Assembly: GCA_030734395.1 (NCBI GenBank) | Contig: JAUZTG010000003.1 | Coordinates: forward strand, 124,001-188,000 | Reading direction: 5' to 3' | Length of the DNA stretch: 64,000 nt | Source: Sarocladium kiliense | Taxonomy: Eukaryota > Ascomycota > Sordariomycetes > Hypocreales > Sarocladiaceae | In this document: positions 44,724-56,827 of the stretch, one piece after another | Layout: every line of letters starts with the position of its first letter | Position numbering within the stretch: position 1 is the first letter of the stretch | Translations under genes and position numbers: made by a program | Notes under the pieces: model-generated | Database searches by the model: none | What the model was told of the DNA's origin: nothing | Seen by the model: the letters and a program-made list of their open reading frames with translations, nothing else

Positions 44724-47077
44724 ATGACCAGCCCTCATCGCCATGGGTCATCGTCCCTAGAAGAATCCGACTCGTCTTCCACCCATAGCAATAACCCCAA
44801 CGTTCGCTCTCGTTACAACTCTGGTCCGACTAGGGCTTCTACTGTCGCCGCTGCCGCTGCTGCCTCGCATTTCTACACCCATCCATCCCGCGTCTCACTC
44901 CTCAACCCGAGCCACCCGCACTCCATCGACTCTCCCAGTTCCCAACTCCGAGACCCCGAGACAGCCGCCGAGATGGAGGAAGATGCTGACGAACTCCACG
45001 GCAACGCTTGGAGGAGAGGCAGCGGCACGCCTTCCTTTTCACGGGCGTTCGACATGTTCACCGCCCCAGACGATGTTGATGATGCGTCACACTTTGAGGA
45101 GGACCGGTTCTTTGTGCCTTCATACCTCGAGGGCTCAACATATGTGCATCAGCTGGAGGCAGTCCATCTGGCCAAAGTCCAGGTACAGCGTGAAGCCAAG
45201 CGTTCATCAAGCAACGGGACATCGAGTAAGCTTGGTCCCAAATCGGCATCCTTGCCCCAGGGCTCTCACATGGGCATGGCACATACCGTCATCGAAAGAC
45301 CACCACCCTTTGAAGAGGACGATGGCCTCGCCCCGCTACCGAGTCGGTGGAACAAGGACGACATGTGGGGAGGCATTGAGGTACAGCCGGATGGACTGAG
45401 TATCAAGTACACGGCACAGAAGAATCATCACGAGCGAGACCATGAGGCGAGTGCGGTCCGAGCCGATCATTACATGCCTCCACAATGCGGAGTGTACTAC
45501 TATGAGGTCCAGATCATCTCTGCCAAACGAAACGAGTACGTTCCTCCATATTCCTGTCGCGCAATACTACACTCCCTTCCTGGCCCAGTGCTGACTTGTA
45601 GTAGTGCAACGATTGCAATAGGCTTCTGCACCAAGTCAGCTCAAATGTCTCGCCCCATAGGCTGGGAACCCGAGTCATGGGGCTACCACGGCGACGATGG
45701 CCAGTGCTTGACTGCCCATAGTGTTGGGAAGTACTATGGCCAGCCCTACAACGCCGGAGACGTTATCGGCTGCGGCATCAATTTCAGGGACAACACTGCA
45801 TTCTTCACCAAGAATGGCGCAAGGCTACGTTCGACGCCCTTGCATTGCTCTATACGCTGAGTTGCTAACATTCAGACAGACAAGCTCGACCCTTTCGCAA
45901 ATGTAACCAGGGGTAAACTGTACCCGGCTATCAGCTTAAAGAAAGCGGGAGAGCACGTCAGAGTTAACTTTGGACAAACACCTTTTGTATACGATATTGA
46001 TCAATTCATGAGGGTAAAGTCTCCATAGTGTTTTCTTTTCCATGGTTTGAGACGACAGGACTAACGCTCGACACAGGAACAACGGGAAAGCGTGCAACAA
46101 AACATTCAATCAGCGGACTCATCACGGTTAGAACCGGGTATGAACGAGACGGATCTCGTGCAGGCGCTTGTTCTGCAATTCTTGCAACATGACGGCTATG
46201 TGGAAACGGCGAGAGCATTTGCTGAGGACATGCGGATACAAAAGGAAGCGCTGAATATGGATCCGGATACGACTGTGGATGGGATCAACATCAAGGACGA
46301 TGAGGACGCTAACAACCGTCAGAGTAAGACTTCCAGATGTAGGCGTTCCTTTTTAGTACGCAGCTGACACCGATCTCTAGAAATTCGTCGAGCGATTCTG
46401 GAAGGCGACATCGACCGTGCCTTGAAGTTCACCAATCTGTTCTACCCACGGATGCTCAGTGAGAATGAGCAAGTGCATTTCAGATTGCGCTGTCGTCGAT
46501 TCATCGAGATGGTTCGCAAGACTGCCGTCCTGAACATGAAGAACGACTCCAGGAGCGACAGTGGCGAACAGGACATGGACTTGGACATGGATCATGCAAG
46601 CCCGAAGGATGCGGAAGTGCAGGCGGAGCTCTTGGAGCTCGAGCGCAGCATGCTTGAGTATGGGCAAGCGCTGCAAGCCGAGTACGCTACCGATCCGCGC
46701 AGGGAGGTCAGTCAGGCGCTGGATGAGATTTGGTCTCTGGTTGCGTATAAGAACCCTCTCAAGGAACCGCAGGTCAGCCACCTGCTTGACCGGAAAGGAA
46801 GAGTGGCAGTGGCGGAGGAACTGAACTCGGCTATCCTTCGTAAGTCGCCCATGATAGCTGTTGCCTAATTTTTTCCACGACATTTCGGCAGGCTGTAGCA
46901 TCGGATACTAACTCTCGTATTACAGTGTCACTCGGAAAGTCCTCTCGAGCTGCGTTGGAGAAGGTGTTTGCGCAGACAACGGTGTTGCTGGAGGAGCTGC
47001 GACAGGATGGCAGCGACGGGGCTTTTGTATCCGTGAAGGATGTTATCGACGGGATTCCGAAGTCTACGGAAATCTGA
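44724..47077 (+). CDS. GID1: RanBPM/Vid30-type GID E3 ligase subunit
   Basis: Six exons (44724-45535, 45602-45828, 45880-46013, 46077-46323, 46381-46839, 46926-47077) give 676 residues. After a disordered Ser-rich N-terminus comes a SPRY domain at about 214-391 (CGVYYYEVQI, IGWEPESWGYHGDDG, GDVIGCGINF, AFFTKNGARL, RVNFGQTPFVYDID). LisH follows at about 412-445 (LVLQFLQHDGYVETARAFAED). CTLH runs from about 470 (IRRAILEGDIDRALKFTNLFYP), and CRA runs to the end. This is the architecture of Gid1/Vid30 and RanBP9/10, the scaffold subunit that docks substrate receptors in the GID/CTLH ubiquitin ligase. In yeast the complex degrades gluconeogenic enzymes on return to glucose. The second intron's acceptor (45879) was chosen for frame; an AG four bases earlier sits too close to the CTAAC branch site. 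Confidence 0.92.
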
Positions 47078-47644
47078 GCACCAGCTGAGGTGCTATATGT
47101 GAAGGGTCCAATAGACTCTCTCCTCTCCCCTGTGTTTATGGGTTGCGTTCCTTGCGCTACCTGGCGGGTTTTGTGCACCCATCTAAAGCACGAAACCTCT
47201 CAGAGGCCTGAAGGTGCTGGTGGAACTGTCACCATTGGCGACGCCACAATCCCGACACACTTGTATATACTCCGTAGTTGATGTGGCTGGGGATGGGGCG
47301 ATATACTCCCAGCACGCACATCTCTGGGCGCGTGTGTCTATGGGAAGCAAGAACAACCAATGTGGTGTATGTTTCCGACGGTGGCGGTGGAGCATACGGG
47401 ATGACTCTCAGCCCTGGCGTTTTGTTGTATTGAAGCTGGAATAGACATGTGCTCTTCTATTGACCTGACGATATGTAATCTATGGCGGTGCTTCGACGAA
47501 TAGGGTATATGATGTCGAGCCCCGTTCTTTGCTTCTTGGTAAGATACATGTGTTTTACAAATCCATGGGCACTTCACATTGGCTTCTCATGACGCAAGCA
47601 GTTTGGTGAGCTTCACTGAAGCTTTCCCAGTTTCGCATCCCGTC
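47078..47644. other. Convergent 3' region
   Basis: 567 nt between the stops of the GID1-like and metaxin-like genes. No further gene was seen. Confidence 0.5.
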
Positions 47645-48638
47645 TTATGAGGCATCCTTTCCCCAGCACCTTTCATACAACCTCCTCCTATGCCTCACCA
47701 AATTCCTCATCCCTTTCACCTCCTCCCTCAAACCACCCTCCAGCCCAGTCATCGCACCCTCCTCATCAAGCAACAGCCACGTATACGCAAAAACCTCGGC
47801 ATCGAACAAGCTCGGGGCATCAGCGCCGAAGAACCAGCTTTCGTCTTCCGAGGCTAGGAGCGCATCGAGGGAGGAAAGGGCGGCGATGGCGTCTGCGTGG
47901 AGGAGCGAAGGGGAGAGAGTTGGACGGCGGGTTGTTTGGAGGATTTCGGTTGTTGCGGCGGTGCGGAGGGTGTGGAGGAGGGATGGGTGCGTTAGAGGGG
48001 AGGAGGGGAGGTAGATTGATTTTAGGAGGGGGGTGTTTGAGTCGATGAGGTAGAGGTCGTGGAGCTGTTGCGGTTTGTTAGCTGCTTTGTGTTATAGAAG
48101 CGGATGTGAGGGATGAAGAGGGACCTACCCAGGCTGGACGAATCGCTTGTGTGATTAGAGAGCGGTAGGCGTCGATCTTGGGGTGCGACTCTACATCAGA
48201 GAGAGCAGTCGGTGAGCTGGCGTTTTGTTTTGCGTATGTGATGATCTTCTCGCCCGTCAAGGGAATTCTACTACTCTCGGTCGTCGAGGAAGGGATATGG
48301 AGGAATGGTAAAGCACCGCTCGGCGAGGCATGGTTGGTCGAAGGGACGCAGGTGTGTTGAACGCCAGCTGCACGGAGGTAGGTTTGGAGTTTGAGACATG
48401 TTGGGTTTGGAGAGGGGTCGGAGGCGGGGGAGGAGGGGGAGGTGAAGATGTAGAGTGTTGGAGAGGAGGTTGTTGTGTCGACGGTGGTGGTTGCAGAGGA
48501 GGGGAGGGTGTTTGGGGGGTAGGTCTGGAGGGGGAAGCGGTTGAAGAGGGAGCGGATTGGGAGGGGGATCGCGAAGATAGATGGTGAGGAGGAGGAGGAG
48601 GTTGTTGATGGAGGAGGAGGCGGAGCGGTGGTGGCCAT
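47645..48638 (-). CDS. Metaxin/Sam35 (Tob38)-like mitochondrial outer-membrane protein
   Basis: Two exons (48638-48129 and 48064-47645) around a 64-nt phase-0 intron give 309 residues. The N-terminal segment FAIPLPIRSLFNRFPLQTYP, then TLYIF, and later CLKLQTYLRAAGV and SPSGALPFLHIP, is the thioredoxin-like half of the metaxin family. The C-terminal GST-like half has SWFFGADAPSLFDAEVFAYTW and LVRHRRRLYERCW. Such proteins are cytosol-facing subunits of the SAM/TOB complex that inserts beta-barrel proteins into the mitochondrial outer membrane. No C-terminal membrane anchor is visible, which favours Sam35/Tob38 over Sam37, but the split is not certain. The protein is rich in Ser/Pro/Thr near the N-terminus. 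Confidence 0.82.
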
Positions 48639-50551
48639 GGTGTGCGGCAGTTATGTCGCGTCGAGTCGCGCCCTGGGAGTTGGAGGTGGTCGTCGTCGTG
48701 AGGCGATGACGAGATGGGGAAAAAGCTGGAGATGGAGCTTTGAGCGGGAGCTTGGACCCTTCGCGCATGAGGTGAGGGCGGGTAAATCCCGGTGAGTTAC
48801 AGGGGGTGGGTGGACGCTGGCTGTCGGGCCGAGGAAGAATTGGGGGTCAGTCCTCCGTGAGTAGAGTGGCAGTATGGATGGAGATTGGATTGGGGACTAT
48901 TGCGTGCATGCTTTACGAGGTAGTATTTGGGGTCAGACGACACTGGCAGGTGAATAGATTGATTCATTAATTTAGAGAGTGAATGCCGGAGGATCATGTT
49001 CGTGATGATGTGGCCTCATTGGGCGTAGAGAGACTCTACGGTTCACGATGGCCTCAGTAGGGATACTCCCACGGGAAGAGACACAACCAAACGGGAAAGC
49101 AGCAGAGCCTCACTACCAACCTGAGTCAAGACACGTGCAACAGCCAAGCCCATGACGTGAGCAATGCACAGAATTTGCACAGAACAATCGGGAGAAGAAG
49201 GGGACCCAAAACAAGGGTCCAGCTTGCCATGTTTGTGGTTCCATACGTAGGTCTCCATCCAGATCCCGAGATCCCCCGGCGGTGAGAGTCAGTCACTCAG
49301 TCAGGCCATGGTGAGAAAGATGCGGAAAACTGGAAGGTTGTGGATCTGGGAATAAAATCCTTATCCGGCGCACGAGTCGTGTGTTTTGGGTGAGAGAGCC
49401 CGTAGCTAAGGTAGGTATTCGGATGGCTGTGGATTAGCGGGCTGCTGGGGGAAATTTGGGCATGATTGGGTCGGCTGTGTTGCGACCAAGGCAGGCGCTA
49501 TTGAATTGATTGATTACAGTTGATCGTCTCGACTCGCAGTGCCTGTGCTGTCTCTGTGAAAGGGAAAGGATGCCCGCCCCGTTCTTCCGCCGGAACATTG
49601 CTCGGGCAGCCGGCGAAACACTCAGGCTGCAGGCACTATCTGCTCAACCACGAGCTCCCCACCCAGATCTGTTAATGGACTGCAGCCGCTGTTACTTACT
49701 TCCGAAGAACCCAGGACGATGACGATATGGGCGCCCCCGCTAATTACTGCACTGGCGGCTGCTGGCGGCTGTTCCACATTCGGGATTCCCGCCGCTGCCT
49801 GGCCTGGCCTGGCCTTGCGCTTTGCCTCGCTCGTCTCGCGCCTTTGATGGAGCGAAGAGCAATCAACCGAGACGAGGGCCACTCTATCGCTTTGATTGTT
49901 CCTCTGCATACCAAATTCTCCGGCTACCGACTTCAGCATCCGTTATTCCTGCCTAACTGGGAATCCTGATCACACCGTACATGTGCCTACACTCCTGCTC
50001 CCACCCCCACGCCTCCATCCGGCTTCTGACCTCAGCATCATGGTGGTGGTTGCTGGCCTTTGATCCTCCTCCTCCGCTTCTACTTCACAACTGACACACA
50101 CACACCACTACTACCACTACCACCACCACCACACTTCTTTCTTCTCTCTTCTCCCACCCACACACACGTCCTTTTCCTCCTCTCCTCAGCCAGCCTCACT
50201 TTTCCCCCATCGACTCCCAGTCAAACGCATCCCTGCCCGACGTTCACTGTGCCTGACCAAGACAACGTCCGTCACTTGCTGGATTCTTTTCCCCCCCGGC
50301 TATCTATCGCACATCGTCATCCGACTCCAGTCCGCTCGCAACACACCCGGCTTTGTTACCTCGGTCATTCCTTTCTTTGTCTGAGAGATTCGGATCCGAG
50401 CGTACACGCGATCACTGCTATCTACTCGTCGTTTCTTTTTCGTCGAGTCGATCTTATCGTCGACGCTTCTACTTTCATTCTATCGCAACCTGGGGAAAAC
50501 CACCTCGGCTCGCTCCCGATCTCAACATCGCAACCACAGCCAACGGTCAAA
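48639..50551. other. 1.9-kb intergenic region and CT-rich leader
   Basis: Upstream of both the metaxin-like gene and the 68-residue gene. From about 50,060 the sequence is CAC/CTC-rich (CACCACCACC, TTTCCTCCTC) and is probably transcribed leader. A short upstream ATG frame of seven codons starts at 50,040. No larger gene was seen. Confidence 0.5.
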
Positions 50552-50758
50552 ATGGACGCACCCATCTCATCACCCTCCAACCCCAACTCCGCCGCCTCTT
50601 CCTCCTTCCAGCAATCTCCCACGGCCTCAAACCTCCCCGTCCCCGCTCCTACGCCATCAACCGACGCCCTGCTCAAGGACTTTACACTTGTCGCTGAGGC
50701 AGCCAAGCGGGCGCAGGTCGCTGTCATGGTCCGCGACTTTGAGAGCGTGGCGCTGTGA
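50552..50758 (+). CDS. 68-residue small protein, function unknown
   Basis: The ATG has a good context (TCAAAATGG) and sits after a long pyrimidine-rich leader typical of real fungal genes. The first 38 residues are Ser/Pro/Asn/Thr-rich and likely disordered. The last 28, from ALLKDFTLVAEAAKRAQ to VMVRDFESVAL, look like one amphipathic helix with a conserved feel, ending in a hydrophobic C-terminus. I do not recognise a family. It is followed by a T-rich region compatible with a 3'UTR. The main doubt is whether such a short frame is translated; leader composition and codon use (C-ending) favour it. Confidence 0.6.
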   Translation: MDAPISSPSNPNSAASSSFQQSPTASNLPVPAPTPSTDALLKDFTLVAEAAKRAQVAVMVRDFESVAL

Positions 50759-53700
50759 AGCGTTTGACAACATTTCGATGGTACTTTCCGGGGTTCGATC
50801 GGCTACTACGACCAGAATGCAATCTTGAGAAGAGTTGATTGGCAACGAGGAAAACCAGAGGGGAGGAATACACGCGCAAACCATATTGAAGCGTTTTTTT
50901 TTTTACACGGCCTGTTTTCCGTCTTCACGATTTTGTTTTTCCATCACCCTCGCTTCTGCTTTCACAATTCCCGGCGTCACTACACTATTATCAAACGTAA
51001 GAAGGGTCCCATGGGTTCACGCGAGCTCTCGGCACGGGGTTTTGCTTTTAGCTGCTTCATCACTACATTCCCCCGTTGTTGTGTTCTTATTTTTTCGATC
51101 TTTTCAGATTATTTTCTCGGCAGGATGAGGTTGCCACGGAGGGCTGGCACATACAAGGATTTGTAGGTTGGAAAGATATTTGAGGGGACTGGCTGGAATG
51201 GGCGAGGATACCCTGAGATGGAGAGACTGTACATAGGAGATAGGGATCGGAATAATATCCGGGTCCGAGATGAGTTTGTCGATGAGTGCGACTGCTGAAT
51301 ACACCAATCTAGCTTATCTGACTGTCTCTGCATGACGCTGGTGATGCATATGATGATGCCATCACCAGTACCCAGTTTTCTGGTCTGCAACGACCTCGGC
51401 CATCCTCGGTATTGGTGGCATATGGTTACGACATATTATGCTCAAACCACCGAGCAGGCAGCTACGCTCTCCATCATTGCAAGACTTTAAATCACAACTC
51501 TCTGATTCAGTAGTAGAATTCCACCGTGACCACCTGAATCTTTATCTCCTGATTCCTCAACCCAAACGACAGGCCGCTTTTCTCATCTTCGGCCCCACCA
51601 CCGTCATGCAAAGCGGGATGAACAAACGTGGGCCGAACTTGCCATCTTCAGCCGCCTCGCCTCAAGCCGTCGGCTTTTCTGTATTTCTAGCTCTCCCAGA
51701 AGAGCTCTTCTTCTGAGGCCCACGACGGTGCAGTAGTAGAGTTATTCTTATTTTGTGGCTAGGAGAATGCACGCACATCATCTCGCTAGCTATTTCCCGA
51801 CCCTGATCAATAGGCATCGTGAGGATAGCCGAAGAATAGGCAGGAAGACCACTCTTCGGTCTCCTATGTGATGCTGTTCAGCTTGACATGTTATTGAGAG
51901 TCCCAAGAGTAAGTCCTTCTGGTAGGCTTAGTTCACAGTCGAGTAATCTGAGGCGGCACTTGGGACAAAGATATCTTGAGATCCATTCATCAAGCATATT
52001 CCTCAAGGAGAAGGGATGATATTGAATGCTCTTCGCGTGAATGTTTGTTTAGAGACATTCTCCTGAATAGAAATATGCTCATAGCATGTCTAGACTGATA
52101 TTCTTCTGAATCAGCATCATTCTTTCGGCAACTTCAGGTCGAGCATGACTTTTGCCACAATGAGGATGTAGCTTCAGGAGACACGCTCCTTCACTCGAAG
52201 AGAGTCGGCAAATACTCACTAACCGCTAATGTAATTAGAAGGATCCAGATAGACCTGGTATCATTGTGAATATATCAAGAGATCGGCCCAGTTAATCAAT
52301 AGATAAATGACAATGCCAGGAGTGAAATTATTGGCCATAGTGTCTTGGGATCAGAACATGTTGCCGTGGTCAAAAGGGCCAGGATAGTGTGTCGTCGATT
52401 CTCCAAGCATATCACTCAACTGTGTGGCCCATTCTCATCTGGTGGTCTCAGAGATCTCGGCGGCAGAACCCAATTCAAGGTTTTTGACCTCACAACATAC
52501 AAGGACTTGATACCAGGGCAGCCCTACCATGGCGGGTATACCTACAAGCTTAGATCGTGAGTTAGAGTCGGAGATCAGTGTAGTATAAGAGTTAGGGCTA
52601 GGTGGCTGAGGATTAGGAGTCCGTCGAAGAGGATAGTGTGGTATCGAGGGGCGAGTCTCGTTACATACCACGCCTAGGCCGCGATTGCCAGAGTCGAGGA
52701 GGGTAGATGGATCTAGGAGGAAAGCCAGCGTGGCATCAATCTGGCTATAGCCGATAGAAAATGAACAGGCGTTCATTCCTGCAAGAGGTGATGCATTCAA
52801 GACGCAATACCATCTTTAGGCCGCCATAACGGCCAAAGGCTCTCACCCACTCGTCGAGATACGAGTCCGCGCAAATGACTGGCTTGTCGGGGGCAAAGGC
52901 TGAATGGGTCGTATGAAGCCAATACCGGCCCGTCTTCCACCAAATTTAAGGGGTTGATATTTGGGAGTCGGGAGAAGATGTCAGCGAGGAGTTGGGAGAT
53001 GCAAAGTGCCTCTTGTTTGGCCATAGTCGGTCTTCCGCAATATGGCCCTCATGCGCTGGCCGCTTCCATGGACGGCGGGGATCTCCAATGTACGATGAGT
53101 ATCGTGGACAAACCCGCGGACATGGCCGAGGCCGGGGCATGATATAGTTTTGCTTGCTATTCTACGTACTATTATGCTTGCTATTATACTTGCTATTCTA
53201 TGCACTATCATACTTGCTATTATACCTGTTATTATACTTGCTATTTTACTCACTGTTACATATATACTATATTGCTTAATATTATATAATTCTAGTACTA
53301 TTCTCCTCGCTCTCTATACTAGAATAGCCAGTGCTCCTCCCAGCATCATGCGACCCCCATACTCGAGAGTGCCTCTGCCCCGCGGCAACTCAGAGACAAA
53401 CCCCCACTTTCCAGTCCCCCCCCCCCCCACCCTCTGAACCCAGAACCAGTGAACCCGCTGCCGCATCGCCGAAGCCCGGAGCCGCCTGCGAGCGACACCA
53501 TCCCATCCCACCTCCAGCGAGTGACGTCGCGTGCTTCAGCTCCATCCTCGGCCTTCCTTCTCTCTTCCCCTTCCTCTTCTCACCTCCCATCACCAATTGC
53601 AGAAGCTGCGCCTCTTCCCATCGCTAACCTCTTTTTCTCCCTAACCTGTCGTCCACACTGCTAGCATTTCTTACCACCATCACCAAACATTGCTACCGTC

Positions 53701-53845
53701 CAGCATTCACTACCATCGGCACACACCCCGCGATGCGCCCCTCCTAGCCGAACCGAACGAACCACTTCCGAATCCCCTCACCCGACGACGAACTACCACG
53801 ACCAACAACTGATTCTTACTCTCACACCCATATCAATATTTTAAA
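50759..53845. other. 3-kb gene-poor region
   Basis: Holds the 3' region of the small gene, then about 51,700-53,150 of featureless, slightly AT-rich sequence with no credible frame, then an AT-rich 12-bp minisatellite, and finally a CT-rich leader for the methyltransferase gene. A 13-C run (53416-53428) lies in that leader. Confidence 0.5.
53153..53260. repeat. 12-bp AT-rich minisatellite
   Basis: Nine consecutive 12-bp units with consensus CTTGCTATTATA, each with zero to several changes. The period is exact throughout. The tract produces spurious tetrapeptide-repeat frames on both strands. Confidence 0.9.
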
Positions 53846-54795
53846 ATGTCAGAAAACGCTCATAAACTCGTCAACACCTTCTCCGAAACCCCCCTCGCAG
53901 ACCACCCCACCACCTGGAACGCCCTCTACGCCGAATCCTTCCATCCCTGGGACCGCGCCTCCCCCTCCATCGCCCTCTCCGACCTCCTCGCCCAACGCTC
54001 CGACCTGATCCCCTCCCCAGCCTCCGCATTCTTCACCAACCCATCTCCAACCTCCGGGGCTTCTTCCCGTCGCCGTCCTACCGCTCTCGTTCCCGGATGT
54101 GGTCTCGGTCATGATGTGTTGCTGTTAGCTGCGAGGGGGTATGATGTCTGGGGTGTGGATGGGAGTGAGAAGGCGATTGAGGGGGCGAGGAGACGAGAGG
54201 AGGAGGTTAGGTTGAAGGAGGAGAAGGGGGAGTTGGAAGAGGTGTTGACGGTGCAAGGAGAGATGGGCACAGAGAGAGGGACGGTGCATTGGCTGGTGGC
54301 GGACTACTTCAAGGAAGGCTGGGAGAAGGGACTTGGAGCTGAAGGATCAGGCACCTTTGACCTGATCTTTGACTACACGGTACGTCAAGCCCACAAATCA
54401 CTCTTGGAGATATACTCATACTAAGGCCAACCCAGTTCCTCTGCGCCCTCCCCCCCTCTGCCCGTCCCCTCTGGTCCCTCCGCACCACCTCCCTCCTCTC
54501 CCACACCCCCCTCTCACGACTCATCTGCCTCGAGTTCCCCACCGGCAAGCCCCTCTCCGAGAACGGTCCTCCATGGGGTGTCTGGCCCGAGACCTACGAA
54601 GCACTCCTCTCCAACCCAGGTGAAGAAATCGAGTACGAGGAGGATGGCAGTGGCAGGCCGAAGGAGGCGGCGGCGATGAGACCGAAGGATGCGGCGCTGC
54701 ATAGGCTTTGTTTGGTGAAGCCGGGGAGGACGCATGAGGCGGGGACGGGGGAGGATGGCAGTGTTAGGGATTTCATTTCGGTTTGGAGTCGGTGA
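53846..54795 (+). CDS. TPMT-family (thiol) methyltransferase
   Basis: Two exons (53846-54379 and 54436-54795) around a 56-nt phase-0 intron give 297 residues. The N-terminus W..LYAESFHPWDRASPSIAL is the family's substrate-side motif. SAM motif I is ALVPGCGLGHDVLLLAARG, followed by YDVWGVDGS with the acidic ribose-binding residue. FDLIFDYTFLCAL is split by the intron. LICLEFPTGKPLSENGPPWGV and WPETYEALL follow, matching fungal and plant thiol methyltransferases related to thiopurine methyltransferase and halide/thiol methyltransferases. The likely role is SAM-dependent methylation of small thiols or bisulfide; the true substrate is unknown. The last third is Glu/Arg-rich with a local acidic insert. 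Confidence 0.92.
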
Positions 54796-55072
54796 GAGGA
54801 TATGACCTAGCATGGCTGGATAGAAAATGGAGTTTTGGGCGGAGACTGTTTGTCATCCTAGAGTTCAGGGGTGTTGTCAAAAGGAGGCTGTCTCGCTGTT
54901 GTATTTTCTCCAAACCGCAATCTACACAGAAACAAGCATGGTCAAGATGCTCTATCCTCTTCGTCCTCCTCTTATCAAAGGAGCTCACATGGTCTTCCCA
55001 TGACCTTTTGTATACCCCCCAGTCCAACTCATAATACACATCCAGAAGAACCCAGTATACACAACCCCTCGC

Positions 55073-56020
55073 TCAAACCTTCTTCCTCAAAGAATTATAA
55101 TGCTCCCCCAGCCCATACCCATGCCTGTAATACGCCAACCAAAGCACCTTGCCGGTCCCCTTCTCCTTCAAACCTTCCTCCTCCCCAATCCTCTCCACCC
55201 TCCCCTCATCCTGCACCACCCGAATCTCAACGCCATACCTCCTCGCCAACGCCATCAACTCCAGCTGTCCACCCCACTCCGCCGTATCCCGCATCTTCTC
55301 CGCGTACCCCTCAATGCCTTCCTCCAGGAACGGCGCAAAGTCATCCCGGTGGTCGAGCATGTAGCTGCTTGCGTCGCGGCGGACGGTTTTATAGGCCGGT
55401 TCGCCGTGGGAGGTTAGCGGGATGGAGGCGTGGGATAGTTGGTCGGCGATGGCGGAGAAGAGGCAGTGGCCGTCGGGGGCGATGGGATGTTCTGTGAGGG
55501 ATTGTGCTTCGATTGTTTTGCGCATGGATTCGCTTTCTCGTGCGCGGTGGTCTGTCATGTTGGAGGCTTCTTCCTCGGCTTTGATGGCCGCCTCTTCCTG
55601 CTCAGCAGCTCGTCGAGCCATCCGTTCTTTCTGGCGGTTCCTTTTCTTCCCTGGCAGCCCTCCTTGTGGTGATGAAGCCCCAGCAGCAGCCGTCTCATCC
55701 TCTCCCCCTCCCAAATGCAACTTCTCAACAACCTTCTCAAGCTTCCCTTCCACCTTCTCCAACCCTTTTGACTCCTTCTCTGGTGGCTCGTCAACGTCCT
55801 CATCCGGTACTACCGGCGCACCCCCCTCTGCAGCACTCAACGCCGCCAACTCAGCAGCCTGCTTGTCCTTCAAGTCGCGCTCTAAAGCCGCACACTCATC
55901 GTTGACGCCCTTTCGCGTCTTCTTGCTCGCGTTCTTCTTCTTGCTTGTAATGCGGCCTTGCAGGTCCTTGAGCTCGCGGCGGTGCCGGGCCTGCACCTCC
56001 TCGAACGTGGGGTTATCCAT
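55073..56020 (-). CDS. OTU2: OTU-domain deubiquitinase, Otu2/OTUD6 type
   Basis: An intronless frame gives 315 residues from the ATG at 56020. The N-terminal half is charged coiled coil (ARHRRELKDLQGRITSKKK, ERDLKDKQAAELAALS, RQKERMARRAAEQEEA), as in Otu2/OTUD6. The catalytic OTU domain has PDGHCLFSAIADQL with Asp183 and Cys186, and the catalytic His307 in YGLGEHYNSL. Otu2-type enzymes remove ubiquitin, including from ribosomal proteins, and act during translation. The frame is open for 83 further codons upstream, but that sequence is unlike the family and the inner ATG gives the family's usual start. The gene is followed 277 nt away by the convergent methyltransferase gene. Confidence 0.94.
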   Translation of the reverse strand: MDNPTFEEVQARHRRELKDLQGRITSKKKNASKKTRKGVNDECAALERDLKDKQAAELAALSAAEGGAPVVPDEDVDEPPEKESKGLEKVEGKLEKVVEKLHLGGGEDETAAAGASSPQGGLPGKKRNRQKERMARRAAEQEEAAIKAEEEASNMTDHRARESESMRKTIEAQSLTEHPIAPDGHCLFSAIADQLSHASIPLTSHGEPAYKTVRRDASSYMLDHRDDFAPFLEEGIEGYAEKMRDTAEWGGQLELMALARRYGVEIRVVQDEGRVERIGEEEGLKEKGTGKVLWLAYYRHGYGLGEHYNSLRKKV

Positions 56021-56827
56021 GGCAGCCCGTGGGTGTTTCCCAGTGTTTGCTGTACTCCGGTCTTGGGTATTCTTCGTGTGCTGGGTGGCTTCTGAACAGT
56101 CTCTCGATTCTATGTGTATATACTGAAGATCGTATTCTTTTCGCTGCCTGATAGTTAGGGAATGCTGACGCACGCTGCTGAAAGAGAGATGAGATGAGAT
56201 GTGATGAGATGCAGGAAGGCAAAAAGTTGGAGGGGTGCCGTCGTCGATGGTGGGGTCGTGGTCACCCACAGTCCACCACCAGCCAAAGGTACGCTCGCAA
56301 CCGCGGTGCAGCCACTATTGCCAACCGTTTCGGCTTCTAGGTACATAATAGCCACAAAATACGAAAGAGAGCCGACGATGTCGATACTGTTCCTGCCTCT
56401 TAGCGTCATAACCACCATTATCATCTCTCAGCAAGGTCTGTGGCCGGAGCTAAGCGTCTCCTGCTGACTGAGCATCGAAACCCCATGTCTGACATACATC
56501 ACCACTCACAACAGATCGCGCAAGGTACTCAGGAACTAGTTGCACTTAAGTCTTACACTTTTGGTCGCCTCCTCTCAACTATTGTCTTACATCAGCTTCT
56601 ACATAGTGTCTTCTCGACAGCCTGTGATGGACTCCCTGTACCCAAATAGCCCATTCCAATCCCAAGCAAAACACACAAAACTCCGTCAAACTCCTCCGCC
56701 AGGACCAAAGGATAGGCGCGGCCCGAGCCTTGGGGCTCCATTCCATGTAAACCCAAGTCAAGACAAACACACAAGGAAAAGGTATCTGGTTGCTGTCAAA
56801 CGAACATCAATACGCTCACTCTCTCTT
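56021..56827. other. Intergenic region upstream of OTU2
   Basis: 807 nt between the OTU2 start and the apsA stop (both minus strand). Holds the OTU2 promoter and the apsA 3' region. No gene was seen. Confidence 0.5.

Noticed and set aside
53150..53437. Open frames with regular Leu/Ala/Ile tetrapeptide repeats on both strands
   Set aside because: They are a by-product of the 12-bp minisatellite, whose unit length is a multiple of three. They have no ATG start and no downstream domain.
56021..56269. An 83-codon upstream extension of the OTU2 frame
   Set aside because: The extension is unlike the family, while the inner ATG (56020) gives the expected coiled-coil start.
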